Assembly (NCBI GenBank): GCA_900491605.1
Contig: UESW01003878.1
Coordinates: forward strand, 1,360,920 to 1,424,919
Source of the DNA: Calamus simplicifolius
Taxonomy: Eukaryota > Streptophyta > Magnoliopsida > Arecales > Arecaceae
Reading direction: 5' to 3'
Length of the DNA: 64,000 nt
This document shows, piece after piece, positions 63,775 through 64,000 of the stretch. The position numbers and the translations under genes are program-made. Position 1 is the first letter of the stretch; each line of letters starts with the position of its first letter. The notes under the pieces are model-generated. The model did not search any database and had not been told where the DNA came from. It saw only the letters and a program-made list of their open reading frames with translations.

Positions 63775-64000
63775 ATGGTTGAATAGGAAGGGCAAAAGGC
63801 CCATAGTAGCATCTTCCTCCTCGTCCTCCTTTGAGGATGAGGTTCCCCTGGCTCAGCGTTGGGCGGCGAGCAGAATCTAGATTTGTGACCATGCAACGAC
63901 TGTAGCCCGACTACCACTGTGGTCCAATCCTTCACCTAGAGTTCGTCGGACACCTTCTCCAACTGCCACCCCCAGTTCGGTCGGTCCGGAGGGGGTCGCC
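63775..64000 (+). pseudogene. Start of the antisense gene of the second Tat element (partial)
   Basis: An ATG at 63775 is followed by a stop three codons later, so the true start or a leader intron is unresolved. From about 63786 one frame gives KGKRPIVASSSSSSFEDE and VPLAQRWAASRI. This parallels the acidic SDSEDRVPLARRR of the first antisense gene (shared E-D-x-V-P-L-A-x-R). The frame then has a stop and the window ends. The assignment rests on this motif, position and orientation. Confidence 0.5.

Larger units (their letters stand above)
62279..64000 (-). mobile_element. Second Tat-type gypsy element, 3' end only, runs off the right edge
   Basis: Minus strand. The 3' LTR is 62279-63215. 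Next to it is a polypurine tract whose junction GGGGCATC/TAATGTGACTAATA parallels GGGGGCATC/TGATATGACTGATC in the first Tat element. Beyond that, the plus strand carries the start of an antisense gene at about 63775, the same arrangement as 17382-20055. Sequence identity with the first element is low except for short blocks, so this is a different family of the same branch. Confidence 0.75.

Overview
The window looks like a repeat-rich intergenic stretch of a large plant nuclear genome. I lean to a monocot, and a palm is possible but only a guess. The basis is plant lineages of LTR retrotransposon (Tat-type and chromodomain gypsy, SIRE-type copia), a plant L1-type LINE relic, and two intronless Kunitz/miraculin-like genes with plant TATA promoters. 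There is no sign of prokaryotic sequence. Only one gene appears intact and non-transposon: a Kunitz-type inhibitor at 24857-25456. Its close paralogue at 42079-42675 is broken by frameshifts. Together they form a small tandem family split apart by repeats.

Layout. 1-2514: 5' end of a minus-strand copia element with a 2.0 kb LTR. 3030-5469: a solo LTR with a perfect 5-bp target duplication and two nested tandem arrays. About 5560-6223: a LINE tail with poly(A). 8349-22003: a full-length but frameshifted Tat-lineage gypsy element with duplication GTCTC. It has a second RNase H domain, LTRs packed with about 90-bp units that each hold two hairpins, a 93-bp internal array, and an antisense gene with introns at 17382-19548. 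24.8-25.5 kb: the live Kunitz gene. 28092-36543: a degenerate chromodomain gypsy with duplication GAAGG, whose 3' LTR is itself interrupted by a 2.4 kb solo LTR at 33190-35579. 37255-38333 and about 49127-49730: two copies of a CACTA-like non-autonomous element. 40784-41767: an inverted-repeat-bounded element full of internal repeats. 42.0-42.7 kb: the Kunitz pseudogene. 43137-43317: a long foldback. 44440-45602: a gutted LTR element. 46275-47205: an LTR-like segment.

50924-64000 is a nest. An old minus-strand copia element (3' LTR 50924-51206, RT remnant 61928-62277) was hit by a SIRE-like copia (51617-61927, duplication AGGTG). It was also hit by a second, minus-strand Tat element (62279 to beyond the window). 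The SIRE-like element carries an extra sense ORF after pol.

Most notable: (1) the antisense gene of the Tat element, with two GT-AG introns, one of which keeps the frame, and a 17-bp upstream sequence shared with the second Tat element; (2) paired GCCGAC motifs 21-22 bp apart in the SIRE-like LTRs, repeated in the spacer just before its extra ORF, and a separate 19-bp GCCGAC array in the second Tat LTR. GCCGAC matches the known DRE/CRT stress-response core; (3) the double-hairpin U3 arrays, whose copy number differs between the two LTRs of one element. All calls come from reading the sequence; no database search was possible.
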